From an uncultured Ruminococcus sp. (GTDB lineage Bacteria; Bacillota; Clostridia; Oscillospirales; Acutalibacteraceae), in the NCBI GenBank assembly GCA_902773265.1, contig CACYDZ010000001.1:1-7626 (forward strand): a stretch of 7,626 nucleotides of DNA, in the 5' to 3' direction. The position numbers were made by a program, and so were the translations under genes. Positions within the stretch are counted from its first letter, which is position 1. Every line of letters begins with the position of its first letter. The notes under the pieces were generated by a model. It saw nothing but the letters and a program-made list of their open reading frames with translations, was not told where the DNA came from and did no database searches. This document shows, in pieces, positions 1-6,151 of the stretch.

Positions 1-90
1 GCCCTTTAAAATCCTGCTAAGGGGCTTTGCCCCTTAACCCCACAAGCCTTTGAAAAGGCTTGACCGAAACTTTTAATTGTCACAGCTATA
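1..90 (+). repeat. Hairpin-chain intergenic repeat, copy 1 (left end cut by window)
   Basis: This is the first of four related non-coding repeats. It begins inside a stem (GCCCTTT), then has the linker AAAATCCTGCT, an 8-bp stem TAAGGGGC/GCCCCTTA with loop TTT (18-36), the linker ACCCCACA, an 8-bp stem AAGCCTTT/AAAGGCTT around the dinucleotide GA (44-61), and a tail TTGACCGAAACTTTT. It ends with ATTGTCACAGCTA (76-88), which recurs exactly at 2598-2610 in copy 2. The first 18 bases are identical to 5042-5059 in copy 3. The upstream gene it follows lies outside the window. Function is unknown; it could be a 3'-end processing or termination element, or a mobile repeat. Confidence 0.85.
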
Positions 91-162
91 CCTTGAGTTT
101 TACCATTACGCATTTCAGAAAATAACACCAACCGCTCAGGTAGAAAAATTTTAAAAAAAACC

Positions 163-191
163 TTGACAAACTCTTTGGTATATTTTATAAT
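163..191 (+). promoter_or_regulatory. Consensus SigA-type promoter of the ABC transporter operon
   Basis: The -35 box TTGACA (163-168) and -10 box TATAAT (186-191) both match consensus exactly and are separated by the optimal 17 bp. An A/T-rich stretch with A-tracts at about 142-160 could act as an UP element. Transcription should start near 198, giving a 5' leader of about 65 nt before the ATG at 263. Such a strong promoter on a transporter operon suggests that expression is limited by a repressor, which agrees with the palindrome at 203-224. Confidence 0.9.
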
Positions 192-202
192 ACACACAAG
201 AG

Positions 203-224
203 GTTAATTACAACAATAATTAAC
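203..224. promoter_or_regulatory. Perfect palindrome, candidate repressor operator
   Basis: GTTAATTA (203-210) and TAATTAAC (217-224) are exact reverse complements separated by six bases. The centre lies about 15 bases past the predicted transcription start, where a bound dimeric repressor would block elongation or promoter clearance. The arms are A/T-rich, so a leader RNA hairpin would be weak; a DNA operator is the better reading. No regulator gene is in the window, so the protein (for example a GntR- or TetR-type repressor) is not identified. The palindrome is directly seen; the operator role is inferred. Confidence 0.6.
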
Positions 225-262
225 ACGCTGAATTATTTTAATACTGTTCGGAGGAATTTGTC

Positions 263-694
263 ATGAAAAAGAATGTTAAAGGATTTATCGGTTTATTTTC
301 GGGACTGGCTGCATTTGGTTGTCTGATAGCGTCATTCATTCCGCTGGAAGAAATCCAGGGTTCCAACGGAATAAAATTTTACGGCAGTATCAATACCAGA
401 CTGGCATTTATCGGATTTATATTGGCGATAGTCGCTATTGTCTTCGGGGCATTGAGTAAAAAGTATATCGACAGAAAAGGTCCCAGAAAATCAGGTATTG
501 TTTTAGGCATTTTTGCCGTTATTATTTCCATCTTTGCTATGGGTATTACGGGAGTATGTTCAATGGTTACGGACTATGCCAACGGAAAGAGTACCGCTTT
601 AGTAGAGAATGTATCTCCTGAAGAGCGTCAGCAGATTGATGACCTTGTGGCACAGCTGAAAAACGGTTTTGCTCAGGAACAAAAACAGCAATAA
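263..694 (+). CDS. Small three-helix membrane protein, first gene of ABC transporter operon
   Basis: I do not recognise a named family. The 143-aa product starts at ATG 263 with GGAGG at 250-254 and an 8-nt gap. Three hydrophobic segments are visible at about residues 8-26, 46-64 and 77-98. A basic loop (KKYIDRKGPRK, about 66-76) lies between helices 2 and 3, and a hydrophilic C-terminal tail from about 103 to 143 is rich in Glu and Gln. By the positive-inside rule that loop is probably cytoplasmic, which would put the C-tail outside. The helix pair around the basic loop is loosely like DUF4190-type small membrane proteins. It lies 33 nt before the ATPase gene under the same strong promoter, so it may be an accessory subunit, sensor or immunity-type partner of the transporter; that role is inferred from position only. 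Confidence 0.85.
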   Translation: MKKNVKGFIGLFSGLAAFGCLIASFIPLEEIQGSNGIKFYGSINTRLAFIGFILAIVAIVFGALSKKYIDRKGPRKSGIVLGIFAVIISIFAMGITGVCSMVTDYANGKSTALVENVSPEERQQIDDLVAQLKNGFAQEQKQQ

Positions 695-727
695 TTTCCC
701 AATCATGTATCTAAGGAGGGATTTTTT

Positions 728-1645
728 ATGGATTACATCATGACGACCGATAAACTCACGAAAGTATACGGCAGTAAGGCAGCCGCTAAAGATGTCAGCA
801 TACATATCCGTGAGGGGGAAATATACGGTCTGATAGGCAGAAACGGTGCAGGAAAAACGACTGTCATGAGAATGTTGAGCGGTCTTTCCAACCCGACAAG
901 CGGAAGTTTTACGATGTTCGGCAAAACAGGAGCAGAAGCCCGTAAACTCATGCATCAGGTCGGCGTGCTTATCGAACATCCGGGTCTGTACCCCACATTG
1001 TCGGCAAGGGAGAACCTGAAAATCAAGGCGATTGCTTTAGGCGTAAAAAATCCCAATGCAACCGTCAGTGAATTACTGGAAATTGTCGGTCTGGAGAACA
1101 CAGGCAAAAAACCGGCAGGTTCATTTTCGTTAGGTATGCGTCAGCGTTTAGGAATTGCGTTGGCATTGATTGGTGACCCAAAACTGATTATTCTGGACGA
1201 ACCCATAAACGGTCTTGACCCGCAGGGAATTGTAGAAGTCAGAAAAATGCTGGAGAACCTGCGTGATGAGAAAAATATCACGGTAATGATATCCAGCCAC
1301 ATTCTTGACGAACTGGGCAAACTTGCCAATGCTTACGGAATTATCCATGAGGGAGAACTGATTGACGAATTTACGACAGATGAACTCTCCAAGCGTTGCG
1401 GACAGTATGTTACTATCAAGACAGGCAATAACGAAAATGCTGTCAATATCCTGAAAAAGAACGGATTTTCCGCAGTGGAGATTGACGACAATAAGAATAT
1501 CCGTGTCAGTGAAAGACTGAATGACACACCGTTTATGGCAAAATTAATTGTCGGTGCAGATATTGATTTAAAGGAAATTGTCAGCACAAATGTATCGCTG
1601 GAGGACTATTATCTCAGCGTGACAGGAGGGAAACATAATGGTTGA
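728..1645 (+). CDS. ABC transporter ATP-binding protein, BcrA/LanF type
   Basis: This 305-aa cytoplasmic ATPase should power the permease encoded next. Walker A is GRNGAGKT at 37-44, the signature is FSLGMRQR at 133-140, Walker B is LIILDEP at 153-159 with D157 and catalytic E158, the D-loop is GLD at 162-164, and the H-loop histidine is H191 (SSHIL). The Q-loop position reads VLIEHPGLYP, with E83 where most ABC proteins have Gln. That 'E-loop' is described for lantibiotic immunity ATPases (LanF) and is also seen in bacitracin BcrA-like proteins. The C-terminal region of about 90 residues after the nucleotide-binding core is typical of this group. The start at 728 has AAGGAGG at 713-719 and an 8-nt gap; the in-frame Met5 lacks its own site. 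Export of, or protection against, a peptide or lipid-active compound is inferred; the substrate is unknown. Confidence 0.95.
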   Translation: MDYIMTTDKLTKVYGSKAAAKDVSIHIREGEIYGLIGRNGAGKTTVMRMLSGLSNPTSGSFTMFGKTGAEARKLMHQVGVLIEHPGLYPTLSARENLKIKAIALGVKNPNATVSELLEIVGLENTGKKPAGSFSLGMRQRLGIALALIGDPKLIILDEPINGLDPQGIVEVRKMLENLRDEKNITVMISSHILDELGKLANAYGIIHEGELIDEFTTDELSKRCGQYVTIKTGNNENAVNILKKNGFSAVEIDDNKNIRVSERLNDTPFMAKLIVGADIDLKEIVSTNVSLEDYYLSVTGGKHNG

Positions 1646-2402
1646 TTTGATAAGAATGGATTTTTACCGTATGTTTAAATCGAAAGCATTCATCATATCC
1701 AATATTGTTGTTTTTGTGATTGCTGTAGTATCCAGACTGGCAGAAATAGGACTGGTAAAATTATCGCAGGCATTCGGAACAACAGAAGCTACTCTTGATA
1801 TCATGTCTTTCAGTGAGATTATCAGCAATCCTTTTGGCTGGTCGATAGCTCTGGTAGTGGTGCTGATATCCGCCGTTACTTTTTCCTACGCCGATATTGC
1901 CAACGGCTATATCAAGAACATTGCCGGACAGGTCAGCAACAAGGGTGATACAGCGATTTCCAAATTTATTGTTCTTGCCGTTCACAACTTTATTTTCATG
2001 ACGGTTGCTTTTCTGGGCAGAGTGATAATCGCTTTGCTGACAGGCGGTATGAAAATGGAATGGGTGGAAGTTCCGCTGGCTATCGGTACATTCGGGATAA
2101 AATGGCTGTTGCTGATATCTCTTTCCACGATTTTACTTTTCATGTCAACAGGTCTGAAAAACAAGACGCTTGCCAGCGTGGTAGGTGTTATTCTGGGTTC
2201 GGGTTCGCTTATGCTGTTACATCTTATGATTGACAGTACTGTACAGAGATTTCTTCATGTAGATATTTCAGAGTATGACCCCTCTATATTGATTCAGGAA
2301 TCCAACATGATTTTTGGAAATGCCATTCTGGTTTCGCTGGTAGTCATTGCGATATTTCTGCCACTTACCGTAGTGATTTTCAATAAAACCGATGTGAAAT
2401 AA
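1638..2402 (+). CDS. ABC-2 type transporter permease
   Basis: This 254-aa integral membrane subunit is partner to the ATPase encoded upstream. The start overlaps the ATPase stop by 8 nt and has AGGAGGG at 1624-1630 with a 7-nt gap, so translation is probably coupled. Six hydrophobic segments are visible at about residues 17-35, 66-85, 110-134, 145-169, 177-197 and 226-248. The N-terminus (DFYRMFKSKAF) and the stretch NGYIKNIAGQVSNKGDTAISK after helix 2 are typical of BcrB/LanE-like ABC-2 permeases. Only one permease is present, so a homodimer is likely, as in BcrAB-type systems, rather than the two different permeases of LanFEG. The gene ends directly at a Rho-independent terminator, closing the operon. 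Family assignment is firm; substrate is not determinable. Confidence 0.9.
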   Translation: MVDLIRMDFYRMFKSKAFIISNIVVFVIAVVSRLAEIGLVKLSQAFGTTEATLDIMSFSEIISNPFGWSIALVVVLISAVTFSYADIANGYIKNIAGQVSNKGDTAISKFIVLAVHNFIFMTVAFLGRVIIALLTGGMKMEWVEVPLAIGTFGIKWLLLISLSTILLFMSTGLKNKTLASVVGVILGSGSLMLLHLMIDSTVQRFLHVDISEYDPSILIQESNMIFGNAILVSLVVIAIFLPLTVVIFNKTDVK

Positions 2403-2406
2403 TTTT

Positions 2407-2440
2407 ATGCGGAGGTAAGACAACCTCCGCATTTATTTTG
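2407..2440 (+). terminator. Rho-independent terminator of the ABC operon
   Basis: A perfect 10-bp stem ATGCGGAGGT (2407-2416) / ACCTCCGCAT (2423-2432) with a six-base loop is followed by TTATTTTG. It begins 5 nt after the permease stop codon. The U-tract is interrupted by one A but the stem is strong. This is the only canonical terminator in the window. Confidence 0.85.
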
Positions 2441-2450
2441 TCTGAACTGA

Positions 2451-2474
2451 CAAAATCTGCTTACGCAGATTTTG
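2451..2474. other. Extra perfect hairpin between terminator and repeat copy 2
   Basis: CAAAATCTGC (2451-2460) pairs perfectly with GCAGATTTTG (2465-2474) around the loop TTAC, giving a 10-bp stem. It has no U-tract after it and is not present in the other repeat copies in this window. It may be a leading module of repeat copy 2 or a separate 3' stability element. Confidence 0.6.
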
Positions 2475-2490
2475 GATTTTCTCGGGGAGT

Positions 2491-2610
2491 TTAAGGGCTT
2501 TGCCCTTAAAAATCCCACAAGGGGCTGCCGCACAGTGTCTGTGTTCCCAACCCCTTGACCCTGCCAACTTTTTGAAAAAAGTTGACAAAAACTTTTCATT
2601 GTCACAGCTA
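2491..2610 (+). repeat. Hairpin-chain intergenic repeat, copy 2
   Basis: The modules in order are: stem TTAAGGGC/GCCCTTAA with loop TTT (2491-2509); linker AAATCCCACA; a larger imperfect module with outer pair AAGGGG/CCCCTT (2519-2524, 2551-2556) enclosing CACAG/CTGTG (2531-2535, 2539-2543); stem AACTTTTT/AAAAAGTT around GA (2566-2583); tail GACAAAAACTTTTC; and end block ATTGTCACAGCTA (2598-2610). The order and orientation match copies 1 and 3. The 398-bp gap between the permease and VanW genes holds only the terminator, a hairpin, this repeat, an A/T-rich stretch and the next promoter; I see no gene there. Confidence 0.85.
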
Positions 2611-2728
2611 CAGGTTGATTTTCTGATTTGGAAATATTTTTTTGTTATTTCTGATAAATATGTCTAAATAATCCAAAATCGGCAGAAAATATTATTTGAT
2701 TTTTGTTAATGAAATTTACATATATTTG

Positions 2729-2737
2729 TGTTATAAT
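2729..2737 (+). promoter_or_regulatory. Extended -10 promoter for the VanW gene
   Basis: TGTTATAAT (2729-2737) is a perfect extended -10 (TGn followed by TATAAT). No good -35 lies 17 bp upstream (2709-2714 is ATGAAA), and the nearest TTGTTA (2703-2708) is 23 bp away, too far; extended -10 promoters often dispense with it. Transcription should start near 2744, leaving a leader of about 57 nt before the ATG at 2801. This promoter lies inside the upstream in-frame extension that begins at 2696 and therefore argues against that start. Confidence 0.7.
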
Positions 2738-2781
2738 ATAGCAAACTATGTTCAAATCAAAAGTACTTACTCTGATTTGAT

Positions 2782-2788
2782 AAGGAAG
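2782..2788 (+). promoter_or_regulatory. Ribosome binding site deciding the VanW start
   Basis: AAGGAAG lies 12 nt before ATG 2801. The spacing is slightly long but this is the only plausible site near an in-frame ATG downstream of the promoter. No purine-rich site precedes the ATG at 2696. Confidence 0.65.
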
Positions 2789-2800
2789 TGCAATAATTTA

Positions 2801-5026
2801 ATGGCAGAGAATAAAGAAGAAAAAAAAGAAGAAACACAAGGAGGAAAAAATCCGACAGAGAAAAACAAACCCGAACAAACCCGAACAGAACGGATTGATG
2901 ATGACAAAATTACCGTTCTGACAGAAAAATCAGAAGATACCGAAAAAGTAAATCAACCGCCCGTTGTTCTGCAACTGCACAAACCGTCCGAAGAAGATGT
3001 CAAAATCCCGGAAGACAGCAAATCCCCTGAAACGCTTCAGGAACAATCGGAAGAACAACCGTTCCGTCAGGCTGAAACGGGGGAAAAAATCATTCCCGAA
3101 GATACCGCACCTCCCGAACAGCCCGAAAATAAAATAACCGATATCCCCGATACATCAGCACCGATATTCCCGACAGATGAATATGATTTCAGTTCTTTGC
3201 TGGTACAACCCATCGTTCCGATTTTCCGCAGGAGTACGGCAGACATAAGGAACATATCTTCAGACGAAGATTTCAGTACGCTGTCTTTTCTGAAACTGAA
3301 AGCTCCCGACTTTACCGCATGGCAGGATAATCAGGAAACAAATGACGATGAACCCCAAATAGATATTTCTGCACAGCTTACCGCAGACGGCAAAAAAACA
3401 GCAGAACCCTCAGAAACCGTCACTCCAAATCCCACAAAGACAACCCCCTCAAAAAAGACCTCTGCAAAGAAAAAGAAAAAAAAGAAGAAAAAATCCAAAG
3501 GTAAATTCAAATCCGGTGTAAACCGTGCAAAATCCTATGTAACGGGAATTTTTGTCAGAGACAAAAAAAATACTGTCGGCAAAAAGAAAAAACATTCTCA
3601 AAAAGGAATGAAAGCCCTTTATCCGAAAGTTGTCGGCGGACTGATTGCGTCAAGCGTTGTTATTCTGGGAGCATTTATTTATATGTATAATTTCAATCAG
3701 GCGGTTGTTCCTACGGCGGCATCAGTAAATATTCCCGGCGGAAAAATTCCTGCACCGCAGACAGACCCTGTATTTCTCAAAGGCATACAGGTAGAAGGAT
3801 TTGACCTCAGCGGAAAAACATTGAGTGAAGCAAAGTCGTTACTTGCGGTAAGAGGCGGTTCTTTATTGCCGAAAGTCACGATGTCGGTTGTGTATGAGGG
3901 GCTGGAGTACCGCTATACCAACGAAGATATGAACTTTTCGCATAATATGAACAGTGTCGTTGAAAGAGCCTATGAGTACAGCAATTATGTTATTGCGGAG
4001 GGTTCAAAAGATATCATGGCGTATATTCCCGATGACGGCAATATTGAAATCAATGAAGAAAACAATACATTAAATTTCCGTGTGGAATATAAGGTCACGC
4101 CTGAATCTGTACGGAAAATTGTCAAGAGAGTAGCCAAAAAAGTGGATATCCCCTGTATTGAACCTCATGTTTCCCGTTACGACCCGTCACAGGAGAAAAA
4201 TGCCGAGCGTTATACTTTTGTTGAGGGAAAAGCAGGCAAAGTCATCGACCAGGAAACGCTGGTCAATCAGGCAATGGAGCAGTTCAATGCCGGAGTAAGC
4301 AGTGTCATGGTTACGGCTGTCGGTCATGAAAAACAGCCCGAATTACAGATGGCTGATGTCCGACAAGCTGTCAGACTTATCGGAAAATACAGCACTATTA
4401 CCAATAATACCTATAATGCCAATGTCAATATGGCACTGGCTCTGGAAGCGGTCAACGGTACGGTAATCGAACCCGGAGAAATCTTTTCATTCAATAATTG
4501 TACAGGCAACAGTAACCTGTCCTCCAACGGTTATTTACCGGCAGGCGTTATTGCACAGGGAACAATGGCAACAGGTATCGGCGGAGGTATCTGTCAGTCG
4601 GCTACAACGATTTATAACGCAGGCATTATGGCAAATATGGAAATTGTTGAACGGAAACCGCACTTATGGTGTTCTCTTTACTGTTACGGCGGTCTGGACG
4701 CTACCATTGACTGGGGTAATATCGACCTGAAAATGAAAAACACATCAAAATATCAGATGTTTTTCCGTTGCTGGATGGACGGCGATGTTCTCAATGCGGA
4801 GATATACGGCTGGCAATCGCCCGAATTTGACGAGGTAAGAACGGAAAGTGAAGTTGACTGGTCATCATATGACGCATACGGTTACAATGCGTACAGAGTA
4901 TTTTATCTCAACGGCAAGCAGGTAAAGAAAGAAGAGTTACCTTATTCTGTCTACAGCATGGACGGTTCAGGTATCCGAGAGGGCGATTACGGAGCCGTTT
5001 CCACCAAACTCACACAGCCCGAATAA
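2801..5026 (+). CDS. VanW family membrane-anchored cell-envelope protein with long charged N-terminus
   Basis: The 741-aa product has an architecture unusual for its family. Residues 1 to about 210 are acidic, rich in Glu, Pro and Thr and probably disordered. Residues about 211-275 are basic, with nine consecutive lysines (223-231). One transmembrane helix at about 277-296 (VVGGLIASSVVILGAFIYMY) lacks a signal-peptide cleavage site, so the protein is probably a type II anchor with the N-terminus in the cytoplasm. Outside lie a PG_binding_4/YoaR-like region (about 328-508, opening VEGFDLSGKTLSEAKSLL) and a VanW domain (about 530-665) with EPGEIFSFNN and GIGGGICQSATTIYNAG (592 onward, C598). 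A 75-residue tail follows. VanW domains occur in some vancomycin-resistance clusters and many clostridial envelope proteins; their biochemical role is unknown. No van ligase, VanX or VanH homologue is nearby, so resistance should not be assumed. The start at 2801 is chosen because an extended -10 lies inside the longer form. Confidence 0.9.
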   Translation: MAENKEEKKEETQGGKNPTEKNKPEQTRTERIDDDKITVLTEKSEDTEKVNQPPVVLQLHKPSEEDVKIPEDSKSPETLQEQSEEQPFRQAETGEKIIPEDTAPPEQPENKITDIPDTSAPIFPTDEYDFSSLLVQPIVPIFRRSTADIRNISSDEDFSTLSFLKLKAPDFTAWQDNQETNDDEPQIDISAQLTADGKKTAEPSETVTPNPTKTTPSKKTSAKKKKKKKKKSKGKFKSGVNRAKSYVTGIFVRDKKNTVGKKKKHSQKGMKALYPKVVGGLIASSVVILGAFIYMYNFNQAVVPTAASVNIPGGKIPAPQTDPVFLKGIQVEGFDLSGKTLSEAKSLLAVRGGSLLPKVTMSVVYEGLEYRYTNEDMNFSHNMNSVVERAYEYSNYVIAEGSKDIMAYIPDDGNIEINEENNTLNFRVEYKVTPESVRKIVKRVAKKVDIPCIEPHVSRYDPSQEKNAERYTFVEGKAGKVIDQETLVNQAMEQFNAGVSSVMVTAVGHEKQPELQMADVRQAVRLIGKYSTITNNTYNANVNMALALEAVNGTVIEPGEIFSFNNCTGNSNLSSNGYLPAGVIAQGTMATGIGGGICQSATTIYNAGIMANMEIVERKPHLWCSLYCYGGLDATIDWGNIDLKMKNTSKYQMFFRCWMDGDVLNAEIYGWQSPEFDEVRTESEVDWSSYDAYGYNAYRVFYLNGKQVKKEELPYSVYSMDGSGIREGDYGAVSTKLTQPE

Positions 5027-5028
5027 AG

Positions 5029-5117
5029 TTAAAGGGCTGCCGCCCTTTAAAATCCTGCTTGGGGGCGTTGCCCCCAAACCCCCACAAACTTTTTGAAAAA
5101 AGTTTGACAAAAACTTT
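5029..5117 (+). repeat. Hairpin-chain intergenic repeat, copy 3
   Basis: It begins 2 nt after the VanW stop codon. The modules are: stem TTAAAGGGC/GCCCTTTAA with loop TGCC (5029-5050), linker AATCCTGC, stem TTGGGGGC/GCCCCCAA with loop GTT (5059-5077), linker ACCCCCAC, stem AAACTTTTT/AAAAAGTTT around GA (5086-5105), and tail GACAAAAACTTT. The shared end block ATTGTCACAGCTA of copies 1 and 2 is missing here; the sequence instead runs into a different repeat at 5123. No U-tract follows any stem, so it is not a standard terminator, but it is the only structure available to end the VanW transcript. Confidence 0.85.
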
Positions 5118-5122
5118 CAAGG

Positions 5123-5212
5123 CTCACTTCGTTCGGAATGATAATTTGTCATTTCGAGGAGTGTAAGCGACGAGAAATCTTAATAAGATTCCTCACTTCG
5201 TTCGGAATGACA
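5123..5212. repeat. MITE-like palindromic repeat, one full hairpin plus a partial unit
   Basis: Positions 5147-5212 form a 66-nt imperfect hairpin with ends TGTCATT and AATGACA and an apical stem GAGAAATCTT/AAGATTCCTC with one mismatch. A 19-base block CTCACTTCGTTCGGAATGA occurs at 5123-5141 and again at 5192-5210, so a partial right end sits beside the full unit with a 69-bp period. The form GTCATT-CGA-(GCGA)-AATCTT resembles a small palindromic repeat seen in many unrelated bacteria (from memory, not searched). It encodes nothing. It ends 6 nt before the ribosome site of the lipoprotein gene, so it would lie in that gene's leader RNA. Confidence 0.75.
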
Positions 5213-5234
5213 CTGTTGAAAGAGGTATTTATAT

Positions 5235-6110
5235 ATGAAAAAATTTGTACTGCTTATCATGACAGCCGTACTGCTCACAACAACACTTTCGGGTTGTATT
5301 TTTCAGATGCTCTATAATGAGTACAGAACATCAACTACAGATAATCATTCAGCGGAAGATATCGAAGAAACCGTACTTGTCAATGAAAAAGACATTACCG
5401 TTACCGCCAAGAGGTTAGGTAAATATGAAAAGGATATTTTTTCATTTGAAAAAGCACTGGTCATCGAAATTGACAACCAATCCGCTGAAAATATCAGTGT
5501 AGAGCTGAGAAACGCTTCAATCAACGGATATATGATAAGTACGGTTGCCGGTGCAGATGTTGAGGTCGGTCAGACAAATACACTGGCAGAACCTTTTGAT
5601 GAAACAGGGCTTAAAAGATGTGGAATTACTACTTTTGCCGATATAGAATTTTCGGTTACGGTGACCGACACCGATACAAGCGATGTTATTCTTGAAACTG
5701 ACCCTGTCTGTATAGAAACTTTCGCCAAAACAGACTATTCTTATCAATACGATGAAACGGGAACAGTTGCCTATGATAAAGATGGAATAAAGATTGTTGT
5801 CAAAGGTGTATTCTACGATGAATGGAGTGGCAAAGAGAATATCGAGGTTTATGTTGCCAATAAAAGCGACAAAGCCGTTACCGTTTCTGTGAAAGACGGC
5901 AAAATCAACGGTAAAAAGACTGAACTTTATTACGGTGCCGACATATTTTCAGGCAAGCATGATATCAGTTCTATGTCTTTCGGGGAAGATAATACCGACA
6001 ATAAAGATACGAAGATAAAAACTTTTACAGGCAGTTTTGCTGTATATGATTATACGACAGGTGATGTCATTGTGGAAAAGACCGATGCAATAACTGTCAC
6101 CTTTGAATAG
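5235..6110 (+). CDS. Lipoprotein with two tandem related beta-rich domains
   Basis: The 291-aa product has a type II signal peptide: KK at 2-3, a hydrophobic core, and lipobox LSGC at 18-21, so Cys21 should be lipidated and the protein tethered outside the membrane. After an acidic linker (36-52) come two domains of similar plan, about 53-162 and 183-290. Each has a first strand (KDITVTAKRL; DGIKIVVKGV), a central strand with a conserved Asn (VIEIDNQSAENISV; IEVYVANKSDKAVTV), a short INGY/INGK turn (96-99; 224-227) and a closing strand near the end (ADIEFSVTVTDTD; TGSFAVYDYTTGD). The INGY-type turn is familiar from many uncharacterised clostridial lipoproteins. The ribosome site AAAGAGG (5219-5225) is 9 nt upstream. 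No good promoter is visible in the repeat-filled region before it. Function is unknown; binding or envelope association is only inferred. Confidence 0.85.
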   Translation: MKKFVLLIMTAVLLTTTLSGCIFQMLYNEYRTSTTDNHSAEDIEETVLVNEKDITVTAKRLGKYEKDIFSFEKALVIEIDNQSAENISVELRNASINGYMISTVAGADVEVGQTNTLAEPFDETGLKRCGITTFADIEFSVTVTDTDTSDVILETDPVCIETFAKTDYSYQYDETGTVAYDKDGIKIVVKGVFYDEWSGKENIEVYVANKSDKAVTVSVKDGKINGKKTELYYGADIFSGKHDISSMSFGEDNTDNKDTKIKTFTGSFAVYDYTTGDVIVEKTDAITVTFE

Positions 6111-6151
6111 TGTGTAAAGTTTCATTAATTCTGACAGATAAGGAGTGAAGT

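Noticed and set aside
6..197. 63-aa open frame on the minus strand
   Set aside because: It spans repeat copy 1 and the strong + strand promoter. Its C-terminal part is simply the repeat translated backwards.
263..330. Lipobox in the first small protein (AFGC, Cys20)
   Set aside because: Residue -3 is Ala and -2 is Phe, and the hydrophobic stretch continues past the Cys, so it reads as a transmembrane helix rather than a lipoprotein signal.
2405..2605. 66-aa open frame on the minus strand
   Set aside because: It is made of the terminator, a hairpin and repeat copy 2. Its N-terminus (KSFCQLFSK) resembles a stretch of the 6-197 frame (KSFGQAFSK) because both read the same repeat, which explains the apparent 'protein family'.
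2801..5026. Vancomycin resistance gene
   Set aside because: A VanW domain alone does not give resistance; no D-Ala-D-Lac ligase, VanH, VanX or VanRS-type gene is present in the window.
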